DNA of 64,000 nt from Actinacidiphila epipremni (GCF_012034175.1 NZ_JAATEJ010000032.1:22274-86273), one strand, 5' to 3'; positions 32,312-40,592 are shown, numbered from the stretch's first letter. The notes: generated by a model from the sequence alone, not told the origin. A program made the numbers and translations.

Positions 32312-33334
32312 TCAGTACTGCTCGGTCTCCACGAAGCCCGCGTCGACGTCGTCGTCCGCCCCGAAGGCGTCCGCCGCGGCGGTCGGGTCGAATCCGGGCG
32401 GGCTGTCCTTGAGGGCCAGGCCCATGCCGGCCAGCTTCGCCTTGACCTCGTCGATCGACTTGGCGCCGAAGTTGCGGATGTCGAGCAGGTCCGCCTCGGA
32501 GCGGGCGACGAGCTCGCCGACCGAGTGGATGCCCTCGCGCTTGAGGCAGTTGTAGGAGCGGACGGTGAGTTCCAGCTCCTCGATCGGCAGGGCGAGGTCC
32601 GCGGCCAGGGCGGCGTCCGTGGGGGACGGGCCCATGTCGATGCCCTCGGCGTCGACGTTCAGCTCGCGGGCCAGGCCGAACAGCTCGACCAGGGTCTTGC
32701 CGGCGGACGCCATGGCGTCGCGCGGGCGCATGGCCTGCTTGGTCTCGACGTCGACGATGAGCTTGTCGAAGTCGGTGCGCTGCTCGACGCGGGTCGCCTC
32801 CACCTTGTAGGTGACCTTGAGCACGGGGCTGTAGATGGAGTCGACCGGGATACGGCCGATCTCCTGGCCCTGCTGCTTGTTCTGCACCGCGGAGACGTAG
32901 CCGCGACCGCGCTCGACGGTCAGCTCCATCTCCAGCTTGCCCTTGGCGTTCAGGGTGGCCAGGACCAGGTCGGGGTTGTGCACCTCGACGCCGGCCGGCG
33001 GCGCGATGTCGGCGGCGGTGACGACGCCCGGGCCCTGCTTGCGCAGGTACATCACGACGGGCTCGTCGTGCTCGGAGGAGACGACGAGCTGCTTGATGTT
33101 GAGGATGACGTCGGTGACGTCCTCCTTGACGCCCGGCACGGTGGTGAACTCGTGCAGCACCCCGTCCACCCGGATCGAGGTGACCGCGGCACCCGGGATC
33201 GAGGAGAGCAGCGTACGGCGCAGGGAGTTGCCGAGGGTGTAGCCGAAGCCCGGCTCCAGCGGCTCGATCACGAACCGGGAGCGGAATTCGTCGACGACCT
33301 CTTCGGTCAACGAGGGTCGCTGAGCGATCAGCAT
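32312..33334 (-). CDS. rpoA: RNA polymerase alpha subunit
   Basis: A 340-residue alpha subunit. The N-terminal assembly domain (1-230) contains FVIEPLEPGFGYTLGNSLRR and the SIPGAAVTSIRVDGVLHEF block. The C-terminal domain (about 250-320) contains LTVRSYNCLKREGIHSVGEL and LDIRNFGAKSIDEVKAKL, which contact UP elements and activators. An acidic tail (DDDVDAGFVETEQY) ends the protein. Second-last gene of the alpha operon; a structured 174-base gap separates it from rpsD. Confidence 0.98.
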   Translation of the reverse strand: MLIAQRPSLTEEVVDEFRSRFVIEPLEPGFGYTLGNSLRRTLLSSIPGAAVTSIRVDGVLHEFTTVPGVKEDVTDVILNIKQLVVSSEHDEPVVMYLRKQGPGVVTAADIAPPAGVEVHNPDLVLATLNAKGKLEMELTVERGRGYVSAVQNKQQGQEIGRIPVDSIYSPVLKVTYKVEATRVEQRTDFDKLIVDVETKQAMRPRDAMASAGKTLVELFGLARELNVDAEGIDMGPSPTDAALAADLALPIEELELTVRSYNCLKREGIHSVGELVARSEADLLDIRNFGAKSIDEVKAKLAGMGLALKDSPPGFDPTAAADAFGADDDVDAGFVETEQY

Positions 33335-33392
33335 GCGTAAGGTCCTTCTGTCGTGGGCGCCCGCTATTTGACGCCCCCTGTACTACGAGGGT

Positions 33393-33456
33393 ACGGGCGG
33401 CACGCCCCGACCGGCGCCATCACGCAGATGACGCCGGACGGATGCGTACCGCCCGT
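33393..33456 (-). promoter_or_regulatory. Nested hairpins in the rpsD-rpoA gap
   Basis: An outer pair ACGGGCGG (33393-33400) / CCGCCCGT (33449-33456) encloses an inner hairpin CCGGCG (33411-33416) / CGCCGG (33432-33437) extended by CAT/ATG pairs. This folded RNA directly follows rpsD and precedes rpoA. S4 is the alpha-operon autoregulator in other bacteria, so an S4 or processing site is possible (inference). Confidence 0.4.
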
Positions 33457-33509
33457 GACCGCAAGCTCACCCGGCGTGGAAATCCGGGCGACCCGAAATC
33501 CCGGAGGGA

Positions 33510-34136
33510 TTACTTCGAGTAGAGCTCGACGATCAGCTGCTCCTGCACCTGGGTGTCGATCACCTGGCGCTCGGGCAGGCTGTGCACGAGGATCCGCAGC
33601 TTGCCCGCGTTGGCCTCCAGCCACGCCGGCACGGTCTTGTCGCCGGCCTCGCCCTGCGCCACCTGGAACGGGGTGAGGTTACGGGAGGACTCGCGGACCT
33701 CGACGATGTCGTTCACGGAGACGCGCGCCGACGGGATGTCGATCTTGCGGCCGTTGACGACGAAGTGTCCGTGCCGGACCAGCTGACGCGCGTGGTCGCG
33801 GGACTTGGCGAAGCCGGCCCGGTAGACCACGTTGTCGATGCGGGTCTCAAGGATGCGCAGAAGGTTCTCACCGGTCTTGCCGGTCTTCTGGTTCGCTTCC
33901 TTGTAGTAGTTCACGAACTGCTTCTCGAGGACACCGTAGATCCGCGCGCACTTCTGCTTCTCACGCAGCTGAAGCAGGTACTCGCTGTCCTTGGTGCGCC
34001 CGCGTCCGTGCTCACCCGGGGGGTAAGGACGGATCTCGATCGGGCACTTCGCGCTCTCGCACTTAGCTCCCTTGAGGAAGAGCTTCTGCTTTTCCCGACG
34101 GCAACGCTTGCAGTCGGCCCCGGTGTAACGCGCCAT
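33510..34136 (-). CDS. rpsD: 30S ribosomal protein S4, zinc-binding type
   Basis: A 208-residue uS4, primary 16S rRNA-binding protein. It is the C+ form: the N-terminus has ADCKRCRREKQ...GAKCESAKC, four cysteines (about 9, 12, 26 and 31) for one zinc. The S4 RNA-binding domain follows (RILETRIDNVVYRAGFAKS, DHARQLVRHGHFVVNGRKID). As I recall, the alpha operon of S. coelicolor runs rpsK-rpoA without rpsD, and S4 there is a zinc-free protein encoded elsewhere. Its presence here is therefore a taxonomic or zinc-physiology marker. Flanked by rpsK (26 bases) and rpoA. Confidence 0.96.
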   Translation of the reverse strand: MARYTGADCKRCRREKQKLFLKGAKCESAKCPIEIRPYPPGEHGRGRTKDSEYLLQLREKQKCARIYGVLEKQFVNYYKEANQKTGKTGENLLRILETRIDNVVYRAGFAKSRDHARQLVRHGHFVVNGRKIDIPSARVSVNDIVEVRESSRNLTPFQVAQGEAGDKTVPAWLEANAGKLRILVHSLPERQVIDTQVQEQLIVELYSK

Positions 34137-34162
34137 TGTCTTGTATCTCCTGTGTCAGCTGG

Positions 34163-34567
34163 TCAGACGCGGCGGCGCTTCGGCGGGCGGCAGCCGTTGT
34201 GCGGGGTCGGGGTGACGTCCTGGATCGAGCCGACCTCCAGGCCGGTGGCCTGGAGCGAGCGGATCGCGGTCTCCCGGCCGGAGCCGGGGCCCTTCACGAA
34301 GACGTCGACCTTGCGCATGCCGTGCTCCTGCGCCCGACGCGCGGCCGACTCGGCGGCCATCTGCGCGGCGAAGGGGGTGGACTTGCGCGAGCCCTTGAAG
34401 CCGACGTGGCCGGCGGAGGCCCAGGAGATCACGTTGCCCGCGGGGTCGGTGATCGAGACGATCGTGTTGTTGAACGTGCTCTTGATGTGCGCGTGACCGT
34501 GAGCGACGTTCTTCTTTTCCTTGCGGCGCACCTTCTTGACTGCGCCCTGACGGCCCTTAGGAGGCAT
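34163..34567 (-). CDS. rpsK: 30S ribosomal protein S11
   Basis: A 134-residue uS11 of the platform. Starts MPPKGRQGAVKKVRRKEKK; then GHAHIKSTFNNTIVSITD, SWASAGHVGFKGSRKSTPFA and the basic GCRPPKRRRV tail that reaches the mRNA exit. Alpha operon, between rpsM and rpsD. Confidence 0.97.
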   Translation of the reverse strand: MPPKGRQGAVKKVRRKEKKNVAHGHAHIKSTFNNTIVSITDPAGNVISWASAGHVGFKGSRKSTPFAAQMAAESAARRAQEHGMRKVDVFVKGPGSGRETAIRSLQATGLEVGSIQDVTPTPHNGCRPPKRRRV

Positions 34568-34636
34568 GTGTCATCTTCCCGGTGAGGTGGTCGGTCCTAC
34601 GAAGCGAAGACCGCTGGTGGGGGTCCTGCTTGCGGA

Positions 34637-35017
34637 CTACTTCTTGCCCGGCTTCTTCTTGCCGGCGATCGCGCGACGCGGGCCCTTGCGGGTGCGGGCG
34701 TTGGTGTGAGTGCGCTGGCCGTGGACCGGCAGGCCGCGGCGGTGGCGCAGGCCCTGGTAGCAGCCGATCTCCACCTTGCGGCGGATGTCGGCCTGGATGG
34801 AACGACGGAGGTCACCCTCGGTCGTGTAGTTGTCGTCCACGTACTTGGCGATCTTGACGAGGTCGTCCTCGGCGAGGTCGCGGACACGGACGTCGGGGCT
34901 CACACCGGTGCTCTTCAGGATCTCCTGGGCGCGCGAGCGCCCGATGCCGAAGACGTAGGTGAGGGCGATCTCCACGCGCTTCTCGCGCGGGAGGTCAACG
35001 CCTGAAAGGCGTGCCAT
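34637..35017 (-). CDS. rpsM: 30S ribosomal protein S13
   Basis: A 126-residue uS13 of the head, contacting P-site tRNA and forming bridges to L5. ATG 35017 begins MARLSGVDLPREKRVEIALTY; the helix-two-turn-helix FGIGRSRAQEIL and the basic tail (GQRTHTNARTRKGPRR...GKKKPGKK) are intact. A 187-base gap to rpmJ includes a hairpin and a 19-bp repeat shared with the rplQ leader, suggesting separate control. Confidence 0.97.
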   Translation of the reverse strand: MARLSGVDLPREKRVEIALTYVFGIGRSRAQEILKSTGVSPDVRVRDLAEDDLVKIAKYVDDNYTTEGDLRRSIQADIRRKVEIGCYQGLRHRRGLPVHGQRTHTNARTRKGPRRAIAGKKKPGKK

Positions 35018-35067
35018 GTGTCTGGCTCCTGGTGATGTCGGAGGTCTTCCGCAGTGCCTGCTCCCGG

Positions 35068-35086
35068 CCGGCCGTGTCAGGTACCG
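35068..35086. repeat. 19-bp direct repeat, copy in the rpsM leader
   Basis: CCGGCCGTGTCAGGTACCG, identical to 32207-32225. Here it starts 51 bases before the rpsM ATG and is adjacent to the hairpin at 35094-35111. Confidence 0.8.
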
Positions 35087-35093
35087 TCCGGGT

Positions 35094-35111
35094 CCCCGGC
35101 CTCCGCCGGGG
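35094..35111 (-). terminator. Small hairpin between rpmJ and rpsM
   Basis: CCCCGGC / GCCGGGG with a 4-base loop. Short and without a T-tract; more likely an RNA structure in the rpsM leader than a strong terminator. Confidence 0.4.
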
Positions 35112-35204
35112 GTGTCGTCGCCCTTGGTACAGGGGACGGGCACTGCGTATGTACGGATATGCGTCGCGCGAAGTTCTGCGGGTGCAGAAGGAGCAGGTCG
35201 TACG

Positions 35205-35318
35205 TCAGCCCTGGCGCTGCTTGTGGCGCAGGTTGTCGCAGATGACCATGACCCGGCCGTGGCGGCGGATCACCTTGCACTTGTCGCAGATCTTCTTGAC
35301 GCTCGGCTTGACCTTCAT
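35205..35318 (-). CDS. rpmJ: 50S ribosomal protein L36
   Basis: A 37-residue bL36, too short for most automatic calls: MKVKPSVKKICDKCK, then VIRRHGRVMVICDNLRHKQRQG. The zinc ligands C11, C14, C27 and H32 are all present (C+ type). It lies 27 bases after infA and is clearly co-transcribed with it. Confidence 0.96.
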   Translation of the reverse strand: MKVKPSVKKICDKCKVIRRHGRVMVICDNLRHKQRQG

Positions 35319-35345
35319 GGGATCAGGTTCTCCGGGTCGTGAGAT

Positions 35346-35567
35346 CTACTTGTATCGGTAGACGATCCGTCCGCGCGTCAGGTCGTACGGAGACAGCTCC
35401 ACGACGACCCGGTCATCCGGGAGGATACGGATGTAGTGCATCCGCATCTTGCCGCTGATGTGCGCGAGGACCTTGTGACCGTTCTGCAGCTCCACCTTGA
35501 ACATGGCGTTCGGCAGAGACTCGATCACGGTGCCTTCAATTTCGATGGCGCCTTGCTTCTTGGCCAT
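35346..35567 (-). CDS. infA: Translation initiation factor IF-1
   Basis: A 73-residue OB-fold factor that blocks the A site during initiation. ATG 35567 gives MAKKQGAIEIEGTVIESLPN; GHKVLAHISGKMRMHYIRIL and the YDLTRGRIVYRYK end are canonical. First gene of the alpha operon, preceded by its own promoter. Confidence 0.97.
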   Translation of the reverse strand: MAKKQGAIEIEGTVIESLPNAMFKVELQNGHKVLAHISGKMRMHYIRILPDDRVVVELSPYDLTRGRIVYRYK

Positions 35568-35638
35568 GTCCTGCTTTCGGGATCGGCTACCTTGGTCGGC
35601 TGCGGGCATGCCGGAAGACATGCGACAGCCGACGTGTC

Positions 35639-35668
35639 AGTCTACGACACGGCCCGCAGAAAGACGAA
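35639..35668 (-). promoter_or_regulatory. Promoter of infA and the alpha operon
   Basis: Minus-strand TTCGTC (35668-35663), an 18-bp spacer and TAGACT (35644-35639), about 72 bases before the infA ATG, in the map-infA gap. Confidence 0.5.
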
Positions 35669-35722
35669 TCCACTGTGTATGCCCACACCGGGTGATCGTT
35701 ACGCCCCCGGCGGGGCAGCCGG

Positions 35723-36559
35723 TCACGCGACCGGGTCCGGGGCCGCCGTGATGCCGTACTCGGCGAGCTTGGCCCGGCCGCCGTCCGGGGCGGTGAGCAC
35801 CAGCGGGCCGTCCTCGGTGAGCGCGACGGAGTGCTCCCAGTGCGAGGACCACGAGCCGTCCTCGGACTTCACCGTCCACTCGTCCTCCAGGACGAAGGTG
35901 CGCGGCGAGCCCAGGGTGACCATCGGCTCGATGGCCAGGCACACGCCCGGCACCAGCTTGATGCCGCGCCCGCGCTTCTTGGTGACGTAGTTCAGCAGGT
36001 GCGGCTCCATGTGCATCTGGGTGCCGATGCCGTGGCCGCCGTAGTCCTCGACGATGCCGTACCGGCCGGACGCCGGGCGCGGCTGGCGGCGGATGTAGCC
36101 CTCGACGGCCCGGGAGATGTCCTCCAGCCGGTTGCCCTTGCGGAACGCCGCGATGCCGGCCCACATCGACTCCTCCGTGACCCGGCTGAGCTCGATCAGC
36201 TCCGGGGCGTGGCCGGAGCCGACGAAGCAGGTGAAGGCCGCGTCGCCGTGCCAGCCGTCGACGATCGCGCCGGCGTCGATGGCGATGATGTCGCCGTCCT
36301 TGAGCACCGTCGCCCGGTCCGGGATGCCGTGCACGACGACGTCGTTGACCGAGGTGCAGATGTTGCCGGGGAAGCCGCCGTAGCCGAGGAAGTTCGGCTT
36401 GGCGCCGTGGTCGGCGATGACCTTGGCGGCGATCTCGTCGAGGTCCTTGGTGGTGGCGCCGGGCACGGCGGCGGCACGCGTCGCCTCGTGGATGGCCGCG
36501 ACGACCAGCCCGGCCCGCCGCATCGTGGCGATCTGCTCCGGGGTCTTGATCTCCACCAT
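35723..36559 (-). CDS. map: Type I methionine aminopeptidase
   Basis: A 278-residue metallo-aminopeptidase that removes the initiator methionine. Metal ligands are in VHGIPD (upstream substrate histidine), IIAIDAGAIVDGWHGDAAFT (two Asp), VEDYGGHGIGTQMH (His), LAIEPMVTLG (Glu) and SHWEHSVALTEDG (Glu). Starts MVEIKTPEQIATMRRAG. Third gene of secY-adk-map; a hairpin in the 176-base gap to adk may set its level. Confidence 0.96.
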   Translation of the reverse strand: MVEIKTPEQIATMRRAGLVVAAIHEATRAAAVPGATTKDLDEIAAKVIADHGAKPNFLGYGGFPGNICTSVNDVVVHGIPDRATVLKDGDIIAIDAGAIVDGWHGDAAFTCFVGSGHAPELIELSRVTEESMWAGIAAFRKGNRLEDISRAVEGYIRRQPRPASGRYGIVEDYGGHGIGTQMHMEPHLLNYVTKKRGRGIKLVPGVCLAIEPMVTLGSPRTFVLEDEWTVKSEDGSWSSHWEHSVALTEDGPLVLTAPDGGRAKLAEYGITAAPDPVA

Positions 36560-36648
36560 GCGGCTGTCGCCTTCCTCGGGGTCGGGGGGTACGTGGTCCG
36601 GGGGCGGGCCCGGGCGCGGGAACGCCGTTCGGGCACGCGTTCAACGAT

Positions 36649-36682
36649 ACGGCCGTGGCGCCCACCGGGGCACCACGGCCGT
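36649..36682 (-). terminator. Hairpin between adk and map
   Basis: Perfect 10-bp arms ACGGCCGTGG / CCACGGCCGT with a 14-base loop, 54 bases past the adk stop. Terminator- or attenuator-like. Confidence 0.55.
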
Positions 36683-36735
36683 TCACCGTGCTGTGCTTGT
36701 GCTGTCCGTCACGGGGCCGGGCCCCGGCCGAGCGG

Positions 36736-37392
36736 TCAGGCGGCCTCGCGCCGCAGCGCGTCCATCGCGCGCTGGGTGACCTCGGCCACCGGGCCGAGCG
36801 CCGAGATCGTCACGACCAGGTTCTGCCGCTTGTAGTAGTCGATGATCGGCTCGGTCTCGCGGTGGTAGACGTCCAGCCGGTTGCGCACCTTGTCCTCGGC
36901 GTCGTCCGCGCGCTGGTACAGCTCGCCGCCGCACTCGTCGCACACGCCCTCGGCCTTGGGCTTCTTGTGCTCGACGTGGAAGACGTGCGAGCTGTCCTTG
37001 CGGCACACCCGGCGGCCGGCGATCCGCCGGACGACCTCGTCCTCGGGGACCTCCAGGTCGAGCACCCCGTCGAGCTTCAGGCCGTGCGCGGCCAGGTAGG
37101 CGTCCAGCGCCTCGGCCTGGCCCACGTTGCGCGGGAAGCCGTCGAGCAGGAAGCCGTCGGCGGCGTCCGGCGCGTCCATCCGGTCCTCGGCCATGCCGAT
37201 CGTGACCTCGTCCGGCACCAGGTCGCCGGCGTCCATGTACGCCTTGGCCTGCTTGCCGAGGTCGGTGCCCTGGCTGATGTTGGCGCGGAACAGGTCTCCC
37301 GTCGAGATGTGCGGGATCGACAGGTTCTCGGTGAGGAACTTGGCCTGCGTCCCCTTGCCCGCGCCGGGCGGCCCGACCAGGACGATACGCAT
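36736..37392 (-). CDS. adk: Adenylate kinase
   Basis: A 218-residue AMP kinase balancing adenylate pools. P-loop LVGPPGAGKGTQAKFL; AMP-binding ISTGDLFRANI and GFLLDGFPRNVGQAEAL; the long lid domain (about 125-163) carries CRKDSSHVFH...GVCDECGGEL. The lid has three of the four positions of a zinc-lid as cysteine, with C, C, C visible. Start overlaps the secY stop by one base (TGATG). Confidence 0.97.
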   Translation of the reverse strand: MRIVLVGPPGAGKGTQAKFLTENLSIPHISTGDLFRANISQGTDLGKQAKAYMDAGDLVPDEVTIGMAEDRMDAPDAADGFLLDGFPRNVGQAEALDAYLAAHGLKLDGVLDLEVPEDEVVRRIAGRRVCRKDSSHVFHVEHKKPKAEGVCDECGGELYQRADDAEDKVRNRLDVYHRETEPIIDYYKRQNLVVTISALGPVAEVTQRAMDALRREAA

Positions 37393-38708
37393 CAGCGGAG
37401 GAACCCTTCGTAGTTACGCTGCTGGAGCTGGCTCTCGATCTGCTTCACCGTTTCGAGGCCGACACCCACGATGATCAGGATGCTGGTGCCGCCGAGCGGG
37501 AAGTTGCCGTTGCTGCCGTTGAAGATCGCGATGGCGACCGTCGGGACGAGAGCGATGAGCCCCAGGTACAGCGCGCCCGGCCACGTGATGCGGTTCAGCA
37601 CGTAGCTCAGGTATTCGGCGGTGGGGCGTCCGGCCCTGATGCCCGGAATGAACCCACCATACTTCTTCATGTTGTCGCTGACTTCCTCGGGGTTGAAGGA
37701 GATCGCGACGTAGAAGAAGGCGAAGAAGACGATCAGCAGGAAGTAGGCCGCCATGTAGATCGGGTGGTCGCCCTTGGTGAAGTTCCGGCTGATCCACTGG
37801 GCCCAGCCCGCGGTCGATCCGGAGAACTGCACGATCAGCGCCGGGATGTACAGCAGCGACGAGGCGAAGATGACCGGGATCACACCGGCCTGGTTGACCT
37901 TCAGCGGGATGTACGTGGACGTGCCGCCGTACGACCGCCGTCCGATCATCCGCTTCGCGTATTGCACGGGGATGCGGCGCTGCGCCTGCTCGACGAAGAC
38001 CACCAGGCCGACGATCGCCAGGCCCACCAGGATGACCGCGATGAACTCGACCCAGCCGTCGGCGATGGTGCCGGAGACCTTGATGGCCCACAGCGAGCCG
38101 GGGAAGCCGGCCGCGATGGAGACGAACATCAGGATCGACATGCCGTTGCCGATGCCGCGGTCGGTCACCAGCTCACCGAGCCACATGATGACGACGGTGC
38201 CGGCGGTCATCGTCGTCACCATCGTGATGGTGGTGAAGATCGACTGGTTGGGCACGATGTTGCCGGCGTTGGTGCAGCCGGAGAACAGGCTGCCGGAGCG
38301 GGCGGTGGCGACCAGGCCGGTGCCCTGGAGCACGGCGAGCGCGACGGTCAGGTACCGGGTGTACTGGGTGATCTTCGTGGTGCCGGCCTGGCCCTCCTTC
38401 TTGAGGGCCTCCAGACGCGGGATCACCACCGTCAGCAGCTGGAGGATGATGCTCGCCGTGATGTACGGCATGATTCCCAGCGCGAAGATCGTCAGCTGGA
38501 GCAGCGCGCCGCCGCTGAACATGTTCACCAGGCCGAAGAGGCTGTTGTTGCCCTTCGTGTCCTTGATGCACTGATTGACCACGTGGTAGTCGATGCCCGG
38601 CACGGGCACGTGCGCCCCGAGGCGGTAGACCACGACGATGCTCAGGGTGAACAGAAGCTTCTTGCGCAGGTCGGGCGTCCTGAACGCCCGTGCGAACGCG
38701 GTGAGCAC
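37392..38708 (-). CDS. secY: Protein translocase subunit SecY
   Basis: A 438-residue, ten-span channel of the Sec translocon. GTG 38708 (VLTAFARAFRTPDLRKKLLFT) with GGAGG 5 bases upstream. Family blocks: MFSGGALLQLTIFALGIMPY (plug and TM2), GELVTDRGIGNGMSILMF, RIPVQYAKRMIGRR (cytoplasmic loop), and NMKKYGGFIPGIRAGRPT (SecA/ribosome loop). Preceded by a terminator-like hairpin after rplO, so it probably has its own promoter; a TAGGCT is seen near 38785 but with no clear -35. Confidence 0.97.
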   Translation of the reverse strand: MLTAFARAFRTPDLRKKLLFTLSIVVVYRLGAHVPVPGIDYHVVNQCIKDTKGNNSLFGLVNMFSGGALLQLTIFALGIMPYITASIILQLLTVVIPRLEALKKEGQAGTTKITQYTRYLTVALAVLQGTGLVATARSGSLFSGCTNAGNIVPNQSIFTTITMVTTMTAGTVVIMWLGELVTDRGIGNGMSILMFVSIAAGFPGSLWAIKVSGTIADGWVEFIAVILVGLAIVGLVVFVEQAQRRIPVQYAKRMIGRRSYGGTSTYIPLKVNQAGVIPVIFASSLLYIPALIVQFSGSTAGWAQWISRNFTKGDHPIYMAAYFLLIVFFAFFYVAISFNPEEVSDNMKKYGGFIPGIRAGRPTAEYLSYVLNRITWPGALYLGLIALVPTVAIAIFNGSNGNFPLGGTSILIIVGVGLETVKQIESQLQQRNYEGFLR

Positions 38709-38844
38709 GGTGCCTCCTGCAGCCCCCGCGCCAGCGCGGAAGGACAATGATGAGGTATCTGACGACAGCAGCGTCGGTCAGCCTACCGGCGACGTAGCCC
38801 CGCAAGGAATGACCAACCGGGGAAGGAAAATCACAGGAACGAAC

Positions 38845-38882
38845 GACCGGGGATGCCCAGAGGTTTCTGGACATCCCCGGTC
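38845..38882 (-). terminator. Terminator-like hairpin between rplO and secY
   Basis: Outer 11-bp arms GACCGGGGATG / CATCCCCGGTC, one mismatch, then CCAGA/TCTGG with loop GGTT, beginning 15 bases past the rplO stop. On the transcript it is followed by GTTCGTTCCTGTGATTTTCC, moderately U-rich. Best intrinsic terminator inside the ribosomal cluster. Confidence 0.75.
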
Positions 38883-38896
38883 GCGTCGCATCGGGC

Positions 38897-39349
38897 TCAG
38901 ACGAGCTCGGTGACGGTGCCGCCGGCGGCGGCGATCTTCTCCTTGGCGGAGCCGGAGACCGCGTCGACGGTCACCTGCAGCGCCACGGAGACCTCGCCGG
39001 TGCCGAGCACCTTGACGAGCTGGTTCTTGCGCACGGCACCCTTGGCGACCAGGTCGGCCACGGTGACCTCGCCACCCTCGGGGTAGAGGGTCGCGAGCTT
39101 GTCCAGGTTCACGACCTGGTACTCGGTGCGGAACGGGTTCTTGAAGCCCTTGAGCTTCGGGAGCCGCATGTGGAGAGGCATCTGCCCGCCCTCGAAGCGC
39201 TCCGGAACCTGGTAGCGGGCCTTGGTGCCCTTGGTGCCACGACCGGCCGTCTTGCCCTTGGAGCCCTCACCGCGACCCACCCGGGTCTTCGCGGTCTTGG
39301 CGCCGGGGGCCGGACGGAGGTTGTGGATCTTGATCGGGTTGTCACCCAT
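38897..39349 (-). CDS. rplO: 50S ribosomal protein L15
   Basis: A 150-residue uL15. Starts MGDNPIKIHNLRPAPGAKT; the glycine/arginine-rich GRGEGSKGKTAGRGTKG and FEGGQMPLHMRLPKLKGFKNP follow. Last gene of the spc block before the hairpin at 38845-38882; 2 bases after rpmD. Confidence 0.97.
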   Translation of the reverse strand: MGDNPIKIHNLRPAPGAKTAKTRVGRGEGSKGKTAGRGTKGTKARYQVPERFEGGQMPLHMRLPKLKGFKNPFRTEYQVVNLDKLATLYPEGGEVTVADLVAKGAVRKNQLVKVLGTGEVSVALQVTVDAVSGSAKEKIAAAGGTVTELV

Positions 39350-39351
39350 GA

Positions 39352-39534
39352 TCAGTCGACCTCCTCGACCGTGACGAGGTGGCGGACGGTGCGGACCATG
39401 CCACGGATCTCCGGGCGGTCCTCCTTGACCACGACGTCGTGCAGGCGCTTGAGCCCGAGCGAACGCAGGGTGTCACGGTGGTTCTGCTTGCTGCCGATGT
39501 AGGACTTGGTCTGCGTGACCTTCAGGCGCGCCAT
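39352..39534 (-). CDS. rpmD: 50S ribosomal protein L30
   Basis: A 60-residue uL30, MARLKVTQTKSYIGSKQNHR then TLRSLGLKRLHDVVVKED and a short C-terminal strand (RTVRHLVTVEEVD). Start ATG 39534 shares one base with the rpsE stop. Confidence 0.96.
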   Translation of the reverse strand: MARLKVTQTKSYIGSKQNHRDTLRSLGLKRLHDVVVKEDRPEIRGMVRTVRHLVTVEEVD

Positions 39535-40139
39535 CACACACCCACCCCGGCACGGGCCCGCAGCAGGGCGGCGGGCGCGACGTCCTCGATCGGCAGGCCG
39601 CGGCGGGCCGCGATCTCCTCGGGCCGCTGCAGGCCCTGGAGCGCCGCCACCGTGGCGTGCACGATGTTGATCGCGTTGTCCGAGCCGAGGCTCTTGGACA
39701 GCACGTCGTGGATGCCCGCGCACTCCAGCACGGCACGCACCGGGCCACCGGCGATCACACCGGTACCGGGCGAGGCCGGCTTGAGGAGCACGACGCCCGC
39801 GGCCTTCTCACCCTGGATCGGGTGCGGGATGGTGCCCTGGATACGGGGGACCTTGAAGAAGTGCTTCTTGGCCTCCTCCACACCCTTGGCGATGGCGGCC
39901 GGCACCTCCTTGGCCTTGCCGTAGCCGACACCGACGGTGCCGTCACCGTCGCCCACCACGACCAGCGCGGTGAAGCTGAAGCGACGACCACCCTTCACAA
40001 CCTTGGCGACGCGGTTGATCGCGACGACCCGCTCGACATAAGCGGTCTTCTCGGCCTGCTGGCCGCCGTCCCGCCGGTCCTTACGGTCCCGCCGCTCGCC
40101 GCCTCCGGCACCGCTTCCGCGGCGCTGGGGTCCAGCCAT
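39534..40139 (-). CDS. rpsE: 30S ribosomal protein S5
   Basis: A 201-residue uS5. A Gly/Arg-rich N-terminal extension (about 1-35) precedes the dsRBD-like domain (VERVVAINRVAKVVKGGRRF, SFTALVVVGDGDGTVGVGYGKAKEVP) and the C-terminal domain (GVIAGGPVRAVLECAGIHDV). Spectinomycin-loop residues VKGGRR look normal. Confidence 0.97.
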   Translation of the reverse strand: MAGPQRRGSGAGGGERRDRKDRRDGGQQAEKTAYVERVVAINRVAKVVKGGRRFSFTALVVVGDGDGTVGVGYGKAKEVPAAIAKGVEEAKKHFFKVPRIQGTIPHPIQGEKAAGVVLLKPASPGTGVIAGGPVRAVLECAGIHDVLSKSLGSDNAINIVHATVAALQGLQRPEEIAARRGLPIEDVAPAALLRARAGVGV

Positions 40140-40206
40140 TGGAATTACCTCTCTTCGTTTCCGCTAGCTCACGCAGCGGCGTGACGCCGCTGCCGCGACG
40201 GGCGGC

Positions 40207-40590
40207 TCAGAACTTCAGGCCCGCTTCGCGGGCGGCGTCCGCGAGGGCGGCGATGCGCCCCGCGTACTGGTTGCCGCCACGGTCGAAGACGACTGCCTCG
40301 ACGCCCTTGGCCTTGGCACGCTCGGCCACGAGCTGGCCGACCTGCTTGGCCTTGGCGCTCTTGTCGCCTTCGCCGCCGCGGATGGACGCGTCGAGGGTCG
40401 ACGCCGACGCGAGCGTGTGGCCCGCGAGGTCGTCGATCACCTGTGCCGTGATGCCCCGGTTGGAGCGGGTCACGACCAGGCGCGGACGCTCCGCCGTACC
40501 CGAGATCCGCTTGCGGATCCGGATGTGGCGACGCTTGATGGCGGCACCCTTGTACGCCTTGCCCTTGGCGATCTTCACACCGTATGCCAT
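40207..40590 (-). CDS. rplR: 50S ribosomal protein L18
   Basis: A 127-residue uL18, 5S rRNA-binding. MAYGVKIAKGKAYKGAAIKR, then RISGTAERPRLVVTRSNRGI and GHTLASASTLDASIRGGEGD and a GRIAALADAAREAGLKF end. 2 bases from rplF. Confidence 0.97.
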   Translation of the reverse strand: MAYGVKIAKGKAYKGAAIKRRHIRIRKRISGTAERPRLVVTRSNRGITAQVIDDLAGHTLASASTLDASIRGGEGDKSAKAKQVGQLVAERAKAKGVEAVVFDRGGNQYAGRIAALADAAREAGLKF

Positions 40591-40592
40591 GG

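Noticed and set aside
34163..36559. Possible additional insert in the alpha operon between infA and map
   Set aside because: The 155-base gap contains only the infA promoter; gene order is otherwise normal.
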